A stretch of DNA of 64,000 nt, taken from Chlorocebus sabaeus (lineage: Eukaryota; Chordata; Mammalia; Primates; Cercopithecidae). Positions 1 through 13,181 of the stretch are shown one piece after another; position 1 is the first letter of the stretch, and each line of letters starts with the position of its first letter. The DNA is taken from positions 90,918,923 through 90,982,922 of the forward strand of contig NC_132910.1 of the NCBI RefSeq assembly GCF_047675955.1, written 5' to 3'. Under the pieces are notes generated by a model, which saw only the letters and a program-made list of their open reading frames with translations, made no database searches and was not told the origin of the DNA. A program made the position numbers and the translations under genes.

Positions 1-3000
1 ATTTTAAAATAGCCATTAGTTTATATGACTTTTGGTAGCAGACAGAGCTTTTCTTTATAGGCACAGTCTTCAAAATATAGCTCCATTAAAACATTTTTGC
101 TTCTGGCCTTCTCCAGTATACTTTAAATACCTATTGCATGGCTTTATTAGGATATCCTTTAATTTAGAAAATCAAGGTGATTCATTTTAATCTTTTGGAG
201 GAAAATTGTGTGTTTTTCCCTGTGAGGCCGTGTCACAATTCTTTGATAGCACAAAGGTGGGGAAAACCCCAAAAGTGTAATGAGACTGGATGGATCTGCT
301 TCTTCCCACATTATTCAGTAAGATTTTCACAGTACACACTTAGGATTTTTCTGAATCTATGAGAAGACAGGCCAGAGACAGGGTAATGGGACTCAGCTCT
401 GACTGATTTGCAAATGGTACAAATTTCACTACTTGGCAAATCTCCCTCACTCCATTCTTTCCTCCTTTCCTTTCTTCTTCCTTTCTCAGCTTTCTTCCCC
501 CTCCCTCTTTCCTCCATTATTCACATTGTGTATATATATATTGTGTAAAAAACAAAACAAAACAAACAAACAAATATATATATATGGTTCTTTTATTCTG
601 GATTAGCCTAGACCCCTCTTCGTCCAGAATAGTGTGAGAAGTTGGGTGCAGAGGGCAGCATGGAGAATATAAGATCACTCAGATTCAATCCGTTGAGCAA
701 ATCATAAAAATATTGTTCAAGGAGTCCTGCAAGAGTCACACGGAATCCCACAGTGCTTGTTTTACACACGTTTCCATGCGTACCTGATACTGTGTCTCTC
801 CCTCAAACACTTGGGACAGCTCAGTTCATGGGGAGGTAACAGATAAACTGGAACACTTTTTTCTGGGCTTCTGTACAAAGCCTTTTAAATATGATTTAGA
901 CAACTGAGAACTGATTAAGAAACAAAGTGCCACTGCTAGCACTAGGAAGTTGATTGCCCTGGTGAACAGGATCAATCAAGTACAGGAGGTAAAATCTTCA
1001 AAAATACTTTCTAGCTGTGCCCTATTGCTGATCACCAAACTCATGGTAATGGAAGAAAACATGCTTCACCTGATTATTGTGATAACTGAACACACTGCTG
1101 CTTCTATTGTTGTGAAAGGCTTGCTTGAAAAGGAAAGTTAATCTGGAGGGATGGATGACTGAGTGGCAAGCCTAGGTCACAAAGCACAGCTCTCTTCACC
1201 AGAAATCTACATGGGACTCAGGAAGAAACAGAATTCAGGATATTTTGTGTGTTTATTTGTTTATTTGGTAGTACGTTTGATCTGGGCAGGAGACTATTTT
1301 AGGGATCTCCAATCTCATCCATTTGATCTATTTTTCTTTTAAGCATGTGTGCTTAGTAAATTACATATTGTAAGCGACCCTGGGGTGTGCAATCTTATCT
1401 CTTTTAATACACTTTTCCATTCTGACAAGGAGCTTCAGTGGCTTGGAATAATCCTCTTCAATTGACAAAAGAAGCCCCCAATTTCTAAGTTTTTAAACCA
1501 TTAGTGGCTGATCAGTTGCAACAAATATGCTGCCACTGCTGCTGCTGCACCTAATGATTGAATTTTAAATATTCATGATGGATGGATGTCTGTGTGTGTG
1601 CACAGAAATGACAGCATCGACGGCTGCTTCTCACCAGGGCACCGTTAAAGCTGAGGCAGAAGCTGCATATGTCAGATATTTTCTGGTTAAATATTCCAGT
1701 CATTAAAAAAATTATTCTCATATAGATCCAGAAGCATTAATGCGTGAGATATATGCATCTACAAACACAACAATGTTGAAATGAGCAGAGTCCTTTCCTC
1801 AAAAATAGCCCTTTAATGATTGAACAAAAAACAACATTGAACACACCAGCAATTCTGACAGTGGCTATTTTTGGGCATTGTGATTTTTGGTGATTTTAAT
1901 TTTCTTATTTTTGTCTATCTGTACACATTATTTTTCTAAGAAGACAAAAGTTCAAAAAGTTCAAGCTAAGCAAAATAATATCATAATAAAATGCTGACCA
2001 CTAAAACATTTTTGAGAGAGATGCACTTACATCTTACAGAAATGAACACAAAAGAAGAGAATAGAGTAAGTTTTGTCTAAGTTTTAGCTATGAAATAGGT
2101 GAAATAGGTGGGAAGTAAGATTATTTTCCCTCTAAGACTAGAGAAAAGGCAAGTCAATTTCTAGAGAAAATTCAATACACAGGATATAGTGTATAGTGAT
2201 CAGAAAAGGGACATACTTTATACTATGAAATTACACCAAACGTATTCTTTGGTCATCATTTTGGGCTCATATTATAAACAATTAAGACAAATTAGCTGAA
2301 CTGAAAAATGCCCCCATTTTCAACCTGCTAGAATGAGCCCCTACGTCTTTTTGTTTCTTTCCTTTCTTGCCCAGCAATCTCTATGTCCCCTTTTCACCGC
2401 TCTCCTTTTCTGGCAATGTTCTTCCTGACACATATATTCAAACACTATTAGATCTTACTGTTTCTTGCGCTGTGCATTAACATCATCTTTTTTCAAATGG
2501 ATTCCTATTTAATAGTATATATGACTATCCTGATCACAGAAAAGGAGAAAAATAATGAACAAACACAGGTATTATAGACAGCAAAACCAGACATACTTGA
2601 ATTGCTCTGTAGGTGTGAATGTAAACTTAGGTTTGTGATTCTATAATAGGATTCTAGGGGTTCTCTGGACCAGAGACTAAGTGGTTAAAAGGAAAACTGT
2701 ATGAACTGCTTGGCTATGATTGGTCCCTAGGAACTTCCTGTAGAAAAGGATTAGAGCAAATAACTGAAAGGAGGGTCCAGACGCTGTGTCTACAAGAAAC
2801 ATGGGGCAGAGACAAATGAGACAAGATCTGACCTCATAGCTGATAAACAGGTTAAACTGTGCTTCTGGGGTTGGCTCTCCCCAGTTAAGAGGTTATATCA
2901 CGAGTTTGTTTACAGGAAGGAGGAATAGCAGGAATGGGTGATGATGAACGTAAAAGGACCCTCAGTAGGAAAGAAGAATTTTAAATGCTGAGTCTGAAAA

Positions 3001-3908
3001 TTACTTGCATTGTAACAATATTGCAGGTAATGGCAATAGAACCCTGAAGTATACACTAGTTAATCCAAATGACATCCACTGTAACTTAACCACTCAGATT
3101 TTAATTTGTCATGTTTGCTCTATCCTATCAAAATATCCTTTTATGGTTCATTTGTGGATCAGCATGCTTCCTTGTAATGTTACATAAAATTCTCAAAGGA
3201 GATTTTTCTGTAACTGTTAACATTTTAAATAACATTTGATGCATTTATAGGAGTTACTTAGAAAATGATCTTATGAGGAAACATGGCTTGATATGCTAAC
3301 TATAAATAAATATACACATGGACCTTTATACTATATAAAAAATGTGTTTCATGTCTTACATGAGATTTACAGACAAATAGCACAGGTATTGTCAACCAAC
3401 TTTTCAGTTTGCTTAAAATTCTTACTTGCCTGACACTAAATTTTATTCAATTCAGTATATTTCCCCCCCTCTACACCCTATATATTTGTAGCCAGTTGTC
3501 TTGTACCAGATATCACAATTAAAAAAAGAAAAGCAAGCAGTGTTTTATAAAATCTAAATTTCTATATCATTTTGTGTAAAATAGATGTAAACATTTAAAT
3601 AAAGCAAAACAACATCCTAAAGGATAGTTTCAAGTCATTATTACTGTCTCAGCACTCCTTGTTCATCCAGTTAATCTCACTCTGCGTGATTAAGGCGACC
3701 ATACATCCTAATCTGCCAGGACCTTTCTGGCTTACAGAAGTTGTCCCAGTGACCTCTTTGGTTAGTGCCCCTTTTCACTCTCAAAAGTGCCCTGGTTTGG
3801 ATAATAAATTAGATGCTCTTGTCCAAGGCTATTAGCCCATGAGATAAGCTAGGTTGTTATCAACATCTAGCACTAGTATAAACCTCAACCTTATATATTC
3901 TTCTTTTT
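1..3908. other. Unique intron sequence with simple repeats, no element recognised
   Basis: Mostly AT-rich unique DNA. It holds a pyrimidine-rich run at about 440-515 and a TA/CAAA microsatellite at 527-592. Open frames here are under 70 codons and resemble nothing known. Confidence 0.6.
527..592. repeat. (TA)n / (CAAA)n simple repeat
   Basis: A TA run, then acaaaacaaaacaaacaaac, then a second TA run. Confidence 0.85.
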
Positions 3909-4172
3909 TTTTTTTAGACAGGGTCTCACTGTGGTGCCCACACTGGAGAGAAGTGGCACAGTCTTGGCTCACTGCAACCTCTGCTTTCCAGGCTCAAATG
4001 ATCCTCGATCCTCCCACCTCAGCTTCCCGAGTAGCTGGGACCACAGGCACATACCACCAAGCCCGGCTAATTTTTTTGTATTTGTGGTAAAGATGGGGGT
4101 TTCACCGTATTACTGAGGCTGGTCTCAAACTCCTGAGCTCAAGTGATTTACCCACCTCAGCCTCCCAATGTA
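3909..4172 (-). mobile_element. Alu, old J-like, truncated at its 5' end
   Basis: Poly-T head, then complement of Alu with agacagggtctcactg and cctgagctcaagtgat, which are J-like. It stops at cctcagcctccca, so the element's own 5' end is missing. Confidence 0.9.
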
Positions 4173-4612
4173 TATTTTCTTTGCTTCCAAAAGGATTGTT
4201 GAGAGTAAAGCTTTTGATGTACACATATACTCACGTTAAGACAAAAAGAGCATTATTTGCAAGATAAAAAAAAAAAAGAGAGAGAGAGCACTCTATCAAA
4301 ATGTAAGATATGGTTGACATGAGAAAATTACCCATATTTTAAGAGCGTCTTTCCAGAAAAGTAGGAAATTATGGTACTTTTACATGAAATATCTTTGGAG
4401 TTTTAGCATTCACTACTCTGGCAACTTGGGTTCCAGAACTTTAAGTATGGTCTCCTTTCAAATACTGTCCCTCCAGGCACCTTCTCTCTGAAGGTAGCAA
4501 TGGTTTTATAATCTTACAGCCTCCTTTCTGGGGTTCTTAGAACTGACCAGAACCAGGAACTGAAGACCAGCCTTTTCTTAGATACACAGCATGACAGTAT
4601 GACTATCCAACT

Positions 4613-4912
4613 TTTCTTTTTTTTTTTTTTGAGACAGAGTCTCGCTCTGTCGCCCAGGCTGGAGTGCAGTGGCGCGATCTCAGCTGACTGCAAGCTCTGC
4701 CTCCCGGGTTCATGCCGTTCTCCTGCCTCAACCTCCCGCGTAGCTGGGAGTACAGGAGCACACCGCCACGCCCGGCTAATTTTTTGTATTTTTAGTAGAG
4801 ACGGGGTTTCACTGTGTTAGCCAGGATGGTCTCGATCTCCTGACCTTGTGATCCGTCCGCCTTGGCTTCCCAAAGTGCTGGGATTACAGGCGTGAACCAC
4901 CGCACCCGGCCT
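4613..4912 (-). mobile_element. AluY-like, full length
   Basis: Poly-T then gagacagagtctcgctctg, with both arms present and ending cgcacccggcc. Preserved CpGs, gcaagctctgcctccc and accttgtgatcc fit a Y-type element. Confidence 0.93.
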
Positions 4913-6075
4913 CCAACTTCTTAAAGGTGTTGTTTATCTATGGTCTAGGTCAGCTACTAGCTTGCCCTGCATGTTTGACATCACAGATGTAACACGCCAC
5001 CTGGACTACTTTCTTCTTTGGGGCTTTTTAAGACTCTTCAAAGGAAGGCCAGCTCCTATTGGCTCTGAAAATCCACTTTATAGTATCAGTGCCCAAGGCT
5101 GTAAGCCCTGGAGCTTGGAGAGAAATTTGGAAGAAAAGCCAGAGAAATAGCAACCAAATTATCTTCGAATGTAGAATGTCTTCGGGTTGTTTTCTCTTTT
5201 CCAGCAATGACAACCAACATACAGTTCATTATTTCTGTTTTCTAAACAGAGGACCATGTTCATATTTGGCAATACGGGGCTAACATAAAGAATAAGTGAT
5301 AGGCTGGGTGGAGGCATTGGCTCAGGCTTTTAAGTGGAAAGTGGATTTTGCGTACATGCCTTTAGGACTACCCTTGAGATTACAAAAGAAATAGGAAAAC
5401 ACGGCTATCCTTGCAGGCTGTAATGATCCTGGCGCATAGGTATATGCGCTCACCTTAAAATAATGGCCACTTGTGAACGGTTGATTGTTGGAGGAGGGTG
5501 AAGGGATGTTCCTGCCAGAAACTGACCTTAGAGATCTCTTGAATGAATAGCTGAGGGATCACTGATAGGAAACGGAGAAGTGAAAGCCGCTCTTCTAAGT
5601 TTGTACGTGGTCTCTTTCCAAAACAAATCAACGGGTTCTAAGACCCTGAGTACCTTGGGACTTGCTGCTAATTGAAATTTGAGCAGGACTGGCACCTTAG
5701 CAATCTTCACTCTGGCTCTATGTCACCGGCTAGAGTAAACACACAGAATAATACAGATGTGTAGATTCACAAATTTGGAAGTACAAACTTTGGAATTATT
5801 GAACACTTGTTCTCAATTGCTAAAGATCCTTTCATCAACTATATCCTCACCATGGTACTGAACAAAGCTGGATGAAAACTTTGCAGGGTATAGCAATTTG
5901 AGGGGTAAGTTTCTTGGTTCTTTATAACCTTTCTGCAAATCAACTTATGACCATGTCACGGTCACAGAGTAAAATGTAAAAGACATAGAAAGCACCATAG
6001 GTCCAAAGAAGTGTGAAACCTATTGTCCGTAACTTTCTGTATTTCCAGTGTTCACCAAAATTCAGAAGACTGTGT
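4913..6075. other. Unique intron sequence, no element recognised
   Basis: No clear repeat. Overlapping open frames of 60-74 codons on both strands at 4960-5710 have no recognisable domain. Confidence 0.55.
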
Positions 6076-6384
6076 TTTTGTTTTTGTTTTTGTTTTTTTG
6101 AGACAGAGTCTCACTCTGTCACCCAGGCTAGAGTGCAGTGGTACAATCTTGGCTCACTGCAACCTCTGCTTCCTGGGTTCAAGCGATTCTTCTGCTTCAG
6201 CTTGCAGAGGAGCAGGGATTACAGGCACCTGCCATCATGTCCGGCTAATTGTTTTCATATTTTTGTAGAGACAGGCTTTCACCATGTTGGCCAGGCTGAT
6301 CTCAAACTCCTGGCATCAAGTGATCCGCCCACCTCAGCCTCCCAAAGTGCTGGGATTACAGGTGTGCGCCACCGTGCCTAGCCT
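6076..6384 (-). mobile_element. Alu, S-like, full length
   Basis: TTTTTG-repeat tail then gagacagagtctcactctg, both arms, ending accgtgcctagcctgg. Confidence 0.93.
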
Positions 6385-6529
6385 GGACTGTGTGCTTTTA
6401 ATTGCATGGTACTTTCCATGTTTCTAGACTGTTAGTAATCCATTCCAGGAACGTCACATTTGCCAAAATGCAATATTCTGGTTATGTCTCTGCCTTTCTC
6501 ACTGACTCAGCCATTGTGAAATTGAAAGA

Positions 6530-6715
6530 ATGCCTTAGGTTTATCTCCTTGCTTTGTTTCCCTTTACCAGTTGGGCAATCTTGGGCAAATCTTGTACTCT
6601 CTATGATGGGCCTCAGTTCTCTTATTTATTTTCTAATTGAAAAGAAGTAATGTATGTGAAAGTGATTTATAAATAGGAACACACAGTACACACTTTGCTA
6701 CTATCCTCTTGTGTT
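6530..6715 (+). mobile_element. MIR fragment
   Basis: ttgggcaatcttgggcaaat, then cctcagttctcttattt and a diverged 3' half follow the MIR order (gacc-ttgggcaag, cctcagtttcctcat). Confidence 0.55.
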
Positions 6716-7287
6716 ACAGACAAGACCTGACATTACAGAATGACTACGTGACCAGAACCAGAAAGTGATTCAGTTACAGAACCACAGTCAGCCCTAGTAT
6801 TCCACACATTCCAGGGAAATGCACACTTCTCATTTCTGCTTCCCTTATACATACAGACTAAGGACAGGTTTCTAATCTGTATTCCAAGTTCATCCATTTC
6901 AAATGGTACCATTTAAAAAGTTGTTCCTTTCCTCAAGATAATAGTATCTGTTTCCCTTTTGAAAATGGTAAAAATCAAACTAAACTAACCTTGCTGAGGA
7001 TGCTTGTATATACATTTTCCAGGTATGGAATAAATAATCCTCGTATTCTTGAATAAACAAAGAGACAGTAGGGCAGGTGGGGGGCCTGCAGGTGTGTTTG
7101 CTGAGTTTGGTGGGGGAGGGAAACAGGAAGGATGCTTTGAGGATTATGGAGATGGCCTGGAGGTACCTAGGGGACACTCTTTAGAGGCTGGGTGATAAGA
7201 ACACAAAAGCCTCTTCAGGAGGAGGCAAATGATCGCTGATCATCCCCAAGCTTTATCTCCCAGAGAAGCTGAAGAGAACAGCCAAGC

Positions 7288-7315
7288 TGATAATAACACC
7301 TCAGTGTTATTATCA
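7288..7315. repeat. Perfect 12-bp hairpin with 4-nt loop
   Basis: tgataataacac (7288-7299) pairs without mismatch with gtgttattatca (7304-7315) around the loop CTCA. Both arms carry a GATAA motif. Confidence 0.85.
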
Positions 7316-7417
7316 CTTGCTGAGGACTTTAGGCACTGCAGTCAGAAAATCACAGGATGTTAATGGGGGAGGAAACTTCATTACCTTCCAAGGTTGGGGG
7401 AGTGGGAGTGGAGAGGG

Positions 7418-7482
7418 GTGTTTAAATACCAGTTCTGCTTTTTACCAGCCATGAGACCTTGGATAAATTTTTTATCCTTTCT
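7418..7482 (+). mobile_element. MIR, 5' part, split by an Alu
   Basis: agttctgctttttaccagcc and atgagaccttggataaattt match the MIR core; the element resumes at 7788 after the Alu. Confidence 0.75.
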
Positions 7483-7787
7483 TTCTTTCTTTTTTCTTTT
7501 TCTTGAGACAGAGTCTTGCTCTGTCTCCTAGGCTGGAGTACAGTGGCACGATCTCGGTTCACTGCAACCTCTGCCTCCTGGGTTCAAGTGATTCTCCCAC
7601 CTCAGCCTCCCACGTAGCTGGGATTACAGGCATGTGCTATCATGTCCAGCTAATTTTTTTGTAATTTTGTAGAGACGGGGTTTCACCATGTTGGCCAGGC
7701 TGGTCTCGAACTCCTGACCTCAGGCAATCCTCCCGCCTCGTCCTCCCAAAGTGCTGGGATTACAGGCATGAGCCACCGTGCCTGGAC
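7483..7787 (-). mobile_element. Alu, S-like, inserted into a MIR
   Basis: Complement of a full Alu with a TTTC-rich tail. An 18-bp target duplication aaattttttatcctttct is perfect at 7465-7482 and 7788-7805. Confidence 0.95.
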
Positions 7788-7945
7788 AAATTTTTTATCC
7801 TTTCTATGCCTCAGTTTCTTCATCTGAAAAACGGAGGAATATAGCCTCACAGGTCATTGGAGAATTAAGTCTGATGTCCACAAAGCTTTCAGTCCAGTGC
7901 CTGGCATGTAGAAGTGTTCAAGAAATGTTGGTTGTTTTATTACCT
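7788..7945 (+). mobile_element. MIR, 3' part
   Basis: tgcctcagtttcttcatctg and agtgcctggcatgtagaagt, then gaaatgttggttgtt, follow the MIR consensus order and complete the element started at 7418. Confidence 0.8.
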
Positions 7946-7954
7946 ATACAGCTT

Positions 7955-8045
7955 CCTCAGTTCTCAATGAGAAAATGGAGGGCCAGAGAGGTGGAGTGAC
8001 TTGCTCAAATCCACAAGGTTCAAATTGATGGCAAAATGTGGACTA
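7955..8045 (-). mobile_element. MIR fragment, reverse orientation
   Basis: gaaaatggagggccagagag then gtgacttgctcaaatccac is the complement of the MIR core. Confidence 0.6.
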
Positions 8046-9565
8046 TAAACCTAATCTTTTGGCCACTATTACAGTCAATTTCCCCCCACATTCTACGCTA
8101 ATTCTGATGTCTAGTGTGCCCAGGGACAGGCATATATTGAGGGGACTGGATGTGCTCTCAGGGCCCTTCTATGTCTACCTATCAGTGATGTTAAGTGACA
8201 GTGTTGTTCATAAAACCATCTTTCAGTGTTCTTTTTTAATGGTGAGGAACATTTTCTTGGATAGCCTCAAGCTGCAGATGTCCCACTCAATGCTGGTTTA
8301 GGCCTGGTGGCAACAGCAGAGATCACGACCACAGTCCCCAGTCCAGGAGACCTCTGTCCTGAGGGCAGTCCCACTCCGTGCCCAAGATCACTTACAGGGC
8401 TGAGTGCTAGTGTGGGAGGAAGGCCTGCTCTTTGTTGCAGAACATGGTGATGGGGACTCAGGTCATCTGGTGGCCTCTCCAGCAGCATGGTAGAGCTGTG
8501 AGACACACTCCACTGCAAGGATATCCTGCTGTGCCGATGGCCCCAGCCTGGTTGTGGAATCTGAGCCTTAGACTCCTAAGGTTCATTGGGACCATTCTCA
8601 ACTCCCCTCCACGGCCTCCTTCTATTTCCTAAATCAGCCATGTGCTCTCACCCAGGAGAAAGGGAAATCAAGTTTGTTTAATCACTGACGTAGATCCACT
8701 TTCACTTCTAAATCAATGGATTTGAGCCTGGGGGTGGCTCTGCATCTTCGGCTCCATCTCTTGCCACTAGAACTGAGCATGTTCAGATGTCTGCAGTTTC
8801 TAGAAGATTCACCAGAGGATGAAAGGGGTATAGCTGGAGCAGGTGTTATATGTTAAGCAATTCTGTCCTCACTCTATTTGAATATGAACTTCATCCTATG
8901 CTACGTGCTGGTGTATAATAAATCTCAGGGTCTGACACGTTTGGAGGTCTGAGGGAATGAAGCTGCAGCAAGATGAAAAGCATTTCATGCAAAGAGATGA
9001 AACCACGTCAGAATAAAAAGTTTATCAATGTATATATTAGAGAAAAGAAATTTGTCCGAGTGAAATGGCTTCAGGGATGTTTTACAGTTAAGGTATTTTA
9101 GAAAGACCTTTCCCTATTTTTTCTCTGTTTTTCAACACATGTACTAGATTTATCATCCTAGTGGCATATCTACATGCATTGCATAGTGTTCTTTGCTTCA
9201 TATTTCCAAAGCATTTCAGTTTTTTAGGTTTAAAAATCACTGGGGAATTTATAAGGAGTGAAAAATATTCCTGAAAGGATGTTTGACTGTCCTAAAGTCT
9301 CACATTTGTATTGCTTCCTTTACCTTATGAAGTGCTTTGATATACATTATCTCATCTTTATCATAGGCATGAAAGGTTTGCTACCGTTTGGAGAGCAGAA
9401 GCCTGGTCCAGGTCTATGGAGATTACATTACAAACCCCTTCTTTCTAAGTTTTAATTTTCATATGGCAGCAAAAAATTTTATGAGTCCACAGGAAAACAG
9501 AATAAAGTTATTATGAGGAAACCACTGTATGCTTCTTAACAAAAATTCCTTATGAAAATTGTTCT
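8046..9565. other. Unique intron sequence, no element recognised
   Basis: Includes a moderately GC-rich stretch at 8290-8640 with short overlapping open frames (66-87 codons) that resemble nothing known. Confidence 0.55.
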
Positions 9566-9569
9566 ATTC

Positions 9570-9875
9570 CGAATGTAGGCTCTGGAAAACTCCCAGTCAC
9601 TCTTCAAGACTGTTTGGATCCTACTCCTTCTGCTATACATGGAGTCAGTCCCCTTTGTCTGGACCATCTCTCAGGACTCCAGATGCACCTGTGTTTACCA
9701 GGACCCTAGCTCATTCCACACTGCAGTGCAACTGTCTGCCTATCTCCACAAGAGACTACAAGCTCCTGGAGAGTCATGACAATGTCTTGTCTTTATCTCC
9801 CCTGTTCCTACCCAGCACAGTGCAAGGCACTTGGTAGCTGTCCAGTATATACGGAATAAACCGAGAGAAAAGCCC
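9570..9875 (+). mobile_element. L2 3' fragment
   Basis: ctacaagctcctggagagtc, then cccagcacagtgcaaggcac and a final gaataaa follow the end of L2. Confidence 0.65.
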
Positions 9876-11717
9876 ACTGGAAATGAGGATCTTATGCAAA
9901 GTGTGTAGCATATATGGGTGCCTGTTAGTGTAGTCAAAAAATATTCTTAAGCAATAAGATGAATTTAACTTGTCATTTAGGAAGTCAAATTCAAATGGGG
10001 ACAGAGGAGAGAAGTCAGGAGAGGAATCCTCCCGTTGGAAAAAGGAAAACTACAAGGACCTGCCATGTAGAGACCTGGACGGACACAAGCAGCGACTGAC
10101 TTTAACTCTCTCCTGTAGCATAAAGCAGTTTTCTGGATGGCGATACTGAGAAAGCAGAATGAGCAGGTAGCACTCAGAGAGTCAATTGCCAGTGATCAGA
10201 AAGCAAATGGTTGGCTTCATCCTGATACGTTGTACTCAGGCAGTTAAAGGTTGAAGTGAAGCCTCTTGTCCAAGTTCTGTGAAGTTGTAAAGTGCTGGAG
10301 TTGGAGCTGAAGCCACACATAAGCCCTAAAAAGCTTCTACCTTTAAGAAAATCAGCAATCGTTCACCTCTAAACTTTGTGATTCTGTGAAGAGTACAGGA
10401 GAATTATGGTGTCCCATTCTATGCACCAAAAGAAAGTACATCAAGTATAATCTTTGCTATTATTGAATAATTTGTAAGTCTTAGGAGACTACAACTAATA
10501 AACCATATCTGTATGCTATTTTGTAACATTAACAGATGCTTAAGGCAACAATAAATCTAAATACACAAAGGGGAAGGCAAAACTGTCTATGTGGTTCTGA
10601 ATTTTAATTGTAGGAGTAAAAAAATGAAGGAAATCCGAGAAAGAAAAAGTCACGAAAACAAAACATAAAAGAAGATAATTAATTAGCATAGACACAATGA
10701 AGTTTTTGTAATTTTAAACAATAAATTCCACCCAAAGCAAATAGGAAATACAAATATCAGTGACATTAAACACCAACAAGAAAGAGGAGTGGGGAGCCAG
10801 CTTAACCTCTGCAACTGGTTTACTGCTGGCTGAGGCAGGAAGAGGTTTAAAAGAGATTAAGAAAGATAAACAATAAGCTGTCTGTTGAGCCACTCTTTAT
10901 TTGGCTGTGTGCACCCAGCCAAGCGGAAGGTCTGTTTTTGAGCTAGAGGGTTCACATACATCTGACAAAGCCAAGAGACCGAGGATGAGAGGGTGCTGGC
11001 TCCAGAATATGATAGAGGTCCCCTACCCCACCCCCTTCAAACCTGAAAGGAAAGTTGCCATTGCCAGATTCTGATCTAGTGACTCTGGATTTTCTTCACT
11101 GGTGTATAATAAATCAACATATTGATAATAAGTTTTCTTACCTATTGTCTTTACTAAAATAGCTCTGTTGATTCTCAGAATCACAGAATTTCAGAGGTTA
11201 GACATTTAAGGTCCCCAGGTCTCCCCATCAATTAATAAGTAGCTATTTGGCCTATGACCACCTCTAGTGTCAAGGACTTCATTTCCTCCCTAGGAGGTTG
11301 TTACCATCCTTGAGCAGCTATGAGTATTAGCAAAGTCTCCTTTAGATTGAGCCAAAATTTGTCTTTCTGAAATATCCACCTTTGGCCCCAAGGTAGAAAA
11401 TAAATCTAAGCCATCTACAGTATGAGAACCTTTCAAATAGTAGAAAATGCTATTATGTACTACTGGAGTCTTCCCTACTTCAGGCAAAATAGACCCAGTT
11501 CTTTTAACCTTTCATCATATGATTTTAAGTTTTCTCACCATTGTAGCTACTTTCTTCTGAAAATCCAGTTTCTTTCTCTCTCTCAAGTATGGCATTCAAT
11601 GGACATATGCCACCTAGCGTGGTCTGAAGAGTGCGGTCACAGTGGACCATCCCCACCTTAATCTGGGTTACCATATAATTCCACCAGGCAACTGCAGACT
11701 GAAAGGAGTACTCGCTT
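9876..11717. other. Unique AT-rich intron sequence
   Basis: No clear element. A faint MIR-like complement may lie at 10220-10320. 10780-11040 is less AT-rich and could be a conserved noncoding element, which sequence alone cannot show. Confidence 0.5.
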
Positions 11718-11895
11718 CATTTACTGAGTATCTACAATGTGACAGGCAAGACAAGCACTTTAATGTGCTGATTTTCAAACTGAGAACAACCTTATGTGTA
11801 AGTGCTACCACTATTCCTATTTTGTACCTAAGGGCACAAAGACAGAGAGAGGTTAAGTAACTTGTCTAAAGTCACACAGTAACTGGTGTGCCTTA
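11718..11895 (-). mobile_element. MIR, reverse orientation
   Basis: tttactgagtatctacaatg and agagagaggttaagtaactt with gtcacacagtaact are the complement of MIR. Confidence 0.85.
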
Positions 11896-12878
11896 CACTG
11901 ATTCATTATGCACCTACTTTTGATAGATTTTGAAACTGTGAAGATCTTTTTAGATCTCCATTCCTTTCTTCAATGTACTGTATTCATTATTCTTCTCAGC
12001 CCTAGGTCATGTCCAACTTGATAAATGTGCCCTTTATAACTTTATCCAAGTCATTCATAACAATTTTGACCAGAACAGAACTATGGCTGGGTTGCCTGAT
12101 GATTCTTGGTTCTGTTGTTTTTTTTTTTTTTTTTTTGCAATGCCAATGGAAATTATTCCATTCAGTCAAATTATGAGACTTCACTTAAAAAATGAATTCA
12201 TTGTACGTTCCTTGAATGCTAAGACCATGTCACATGCTTCTGTGCATCCCACACAGCTAGTTAATGCTCAGTAAAAATCACTGAAAGGAGTCCTGTGTTT
12301 GAAGCACAAAGCTATGGAGGAGAGTTGAGAGGGTGGCACTGCCTGAGGTCTTTGGGTCCCTCTCAAGTGGCGTCTCTGCTCCCGCCCGCTCTGTCATCAC
12401 CCGGGCAGCTCTCTGTTCACATGTGCCAGTCTATGGTTTCTGCATGTCACTAACACTACAAACACATCCAGGATACAATGCCTTCAACACTGGGAATCTC
12501 AGCGGACACTCAGAAATTCAGAAAATGAACCACAGTTAAGACTGAAATTAATCACTACTGGATCTGAAGTTATCTACAATAAAGGGTTTCAAGGTGAGCC
12601 GTATCTGTCTACTACGAACAAGACCGGAGTCTAGAAACCAGAGTAAAAACAGAAGTTTGAGGTATATCCCTCACCTCTGAGAATACCATCATGGTTATGA
12701 CTATACCAGCTCGCAGTGAATATCAAAAAGCAGCCCAAGTCCTTAAAACCACATTCAAAAGCACCTCAGGATACCAGGAGTTGCTAATATAGTCAGTCAA
12801 ATCATGTCCCAGGCATGCACTTCCAGGAAAACAATGAAAAACATCTCTGATTTTACCCTATGACACCAACATTAGCAG
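11896..12878. other. Unique intron sequence with a T18 run
   Basis: Homopolymer T at about 12119-12136. The rest holds no recognised element and no open frame above 68 codons. Confidence 0.5.
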
Positions 12879-12888
12879 AGTTCTACTA

Positions 12889-13181
12889 CCTTTTTTTTTT
12901 TTTTTTTTTTTTTTTTTAGACAGGGTCTGGGTCTGTTGCCCAGGCTGGAGTGCAGTGGCATGATCACAGCTCACTGCAACCTCCACCTCTGGGCTAAAGC
13001 AATCCTTTTGCTGGAGTAGCATAGGCCACTATGCCTGGCTAATTTTTTTTTTTTTTTTTTTGCAGAGATGGGGTTTCACTATATAGCTCAGGCTGGTCTA
13101 GAACTTCTGGGCTCAAGGGATCTACCCACCTCGACCTCCCAAAGTGCTGGGATTACAGGCGTGAGCCATGGTGCCCAGCCA
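12889..13181 (-). mobile_element. Alu, J-like, with internal deletion
   Basis: Long T run then agacagggtctgggtctg; part of the left arm is missing (ccttttgctggagtagc) and a second T run follows in the middle. Target duplication agttctacta at 12879-12888 and 13182-13191. Confidence 0.93.

Noticed and set aside
303..310. TTCCCACA, an RBPJ/CSL site, possible Notch autoregulation of MAML2
   Set aside because: An 8-mer is expected by chance about twice in 64 kb on both strands; no paired site nearby.
6013..6381. 122-codon frame and many similar ones with the SLPSSWDYR-type signature
   Set aside because: These are translated Alu sequences, repeated at most Alu copies in the window.
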